Source: Chlamydiota bacterium (GTDB taxonomy: Bacteria > Auribacterota > UBA3054 > B51-G9). Taken from it: a stretch of 5,458 bases of DNA. Below are positions 5,448 through 5,458 of this stretch, in pieces. The stretch's first letter is position 1. Each line of letters opens with the position of its first letter. A program made the translations under genes and the position numbers. The notes beneath the pieces are model-generated. The model had not been told where the DNA came from. It did not search any database and saw only the letters and a list, made by a program, of their open reading frames with translations. The stretch covers positions 1 through 5,458 of the forward strand of contig QMOL01000218.1 in assembly GCA_003648225.1 (NCBI GenBank), given 5' to 3'.

Positions 5448-5458
5448 TTATCTGTGAT

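Overview
The window is AT-rich and densely packed. It holds two gene clusters that converge near its middle. No gene-free stretch exceeds 70 bases, and I see no RNA gene, CRISPR array, transposase, prophage gene or origin. The gene set (FolC, M55 peptidase, short ArgA-like acetyltransferase, hot-dog thioesterase) is bacterial chromosomal. Only two of the start codons have a clear Shine-Dalgarno; most others look translationally coupled. This, with the AT bias and the type of GNAT and FolC proteins, would fit an uncultured anaerobe, for example of the planctomycete/PVC or delta-proteobacterial sphere. The taxonomic guess is inference with low confidence.

Forward strand, 2-3136: the 3' part of an extended SDR/RmlD-like reductase, cut by the left window edge, overlaps folC by four bases (ATGA). 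folC encodes dihydrofolate/folylpolyglutamate synthase and is longer than usual because of a lysine-rich internal insert, whose DNA is full of small palindromes, and a C-terminal tail. After folC come a strong imperfect 20-bp hairpin, a clear ribosome binding site, and a DppA-like M55 metallopeptidase with all expected metal ligands.

Reverse strand, 5458 down to 3131: an unidentified reading frame at the right edge with no normal start codon; a short ArgA-like GNAT acetyltransferase with a cysteine motif; a 106-residue protein ending in an SSB-type acidic tip (EDDIPF); a YbgC-type acyl-CoA thioesterase starting 2 bases later; and a two-domain, degenerate GNAT protein. Short gaps suggest one operon whose promoter lies beyond the right edge. 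The last gene converges on the M55 gene, and their stop codons share the palindrome TTATAA.

Most of the content is ordinary metabolism (one-carbon/folate, sugar-nucleotide or SAM-related reductase, peptide turnover, acyl-CoA hydrolysis, N-acetylation). The best lead for something less described is the small SSB-tailed protein at 4450-4770. I did not find convincing evidence for a new multi-gene system.
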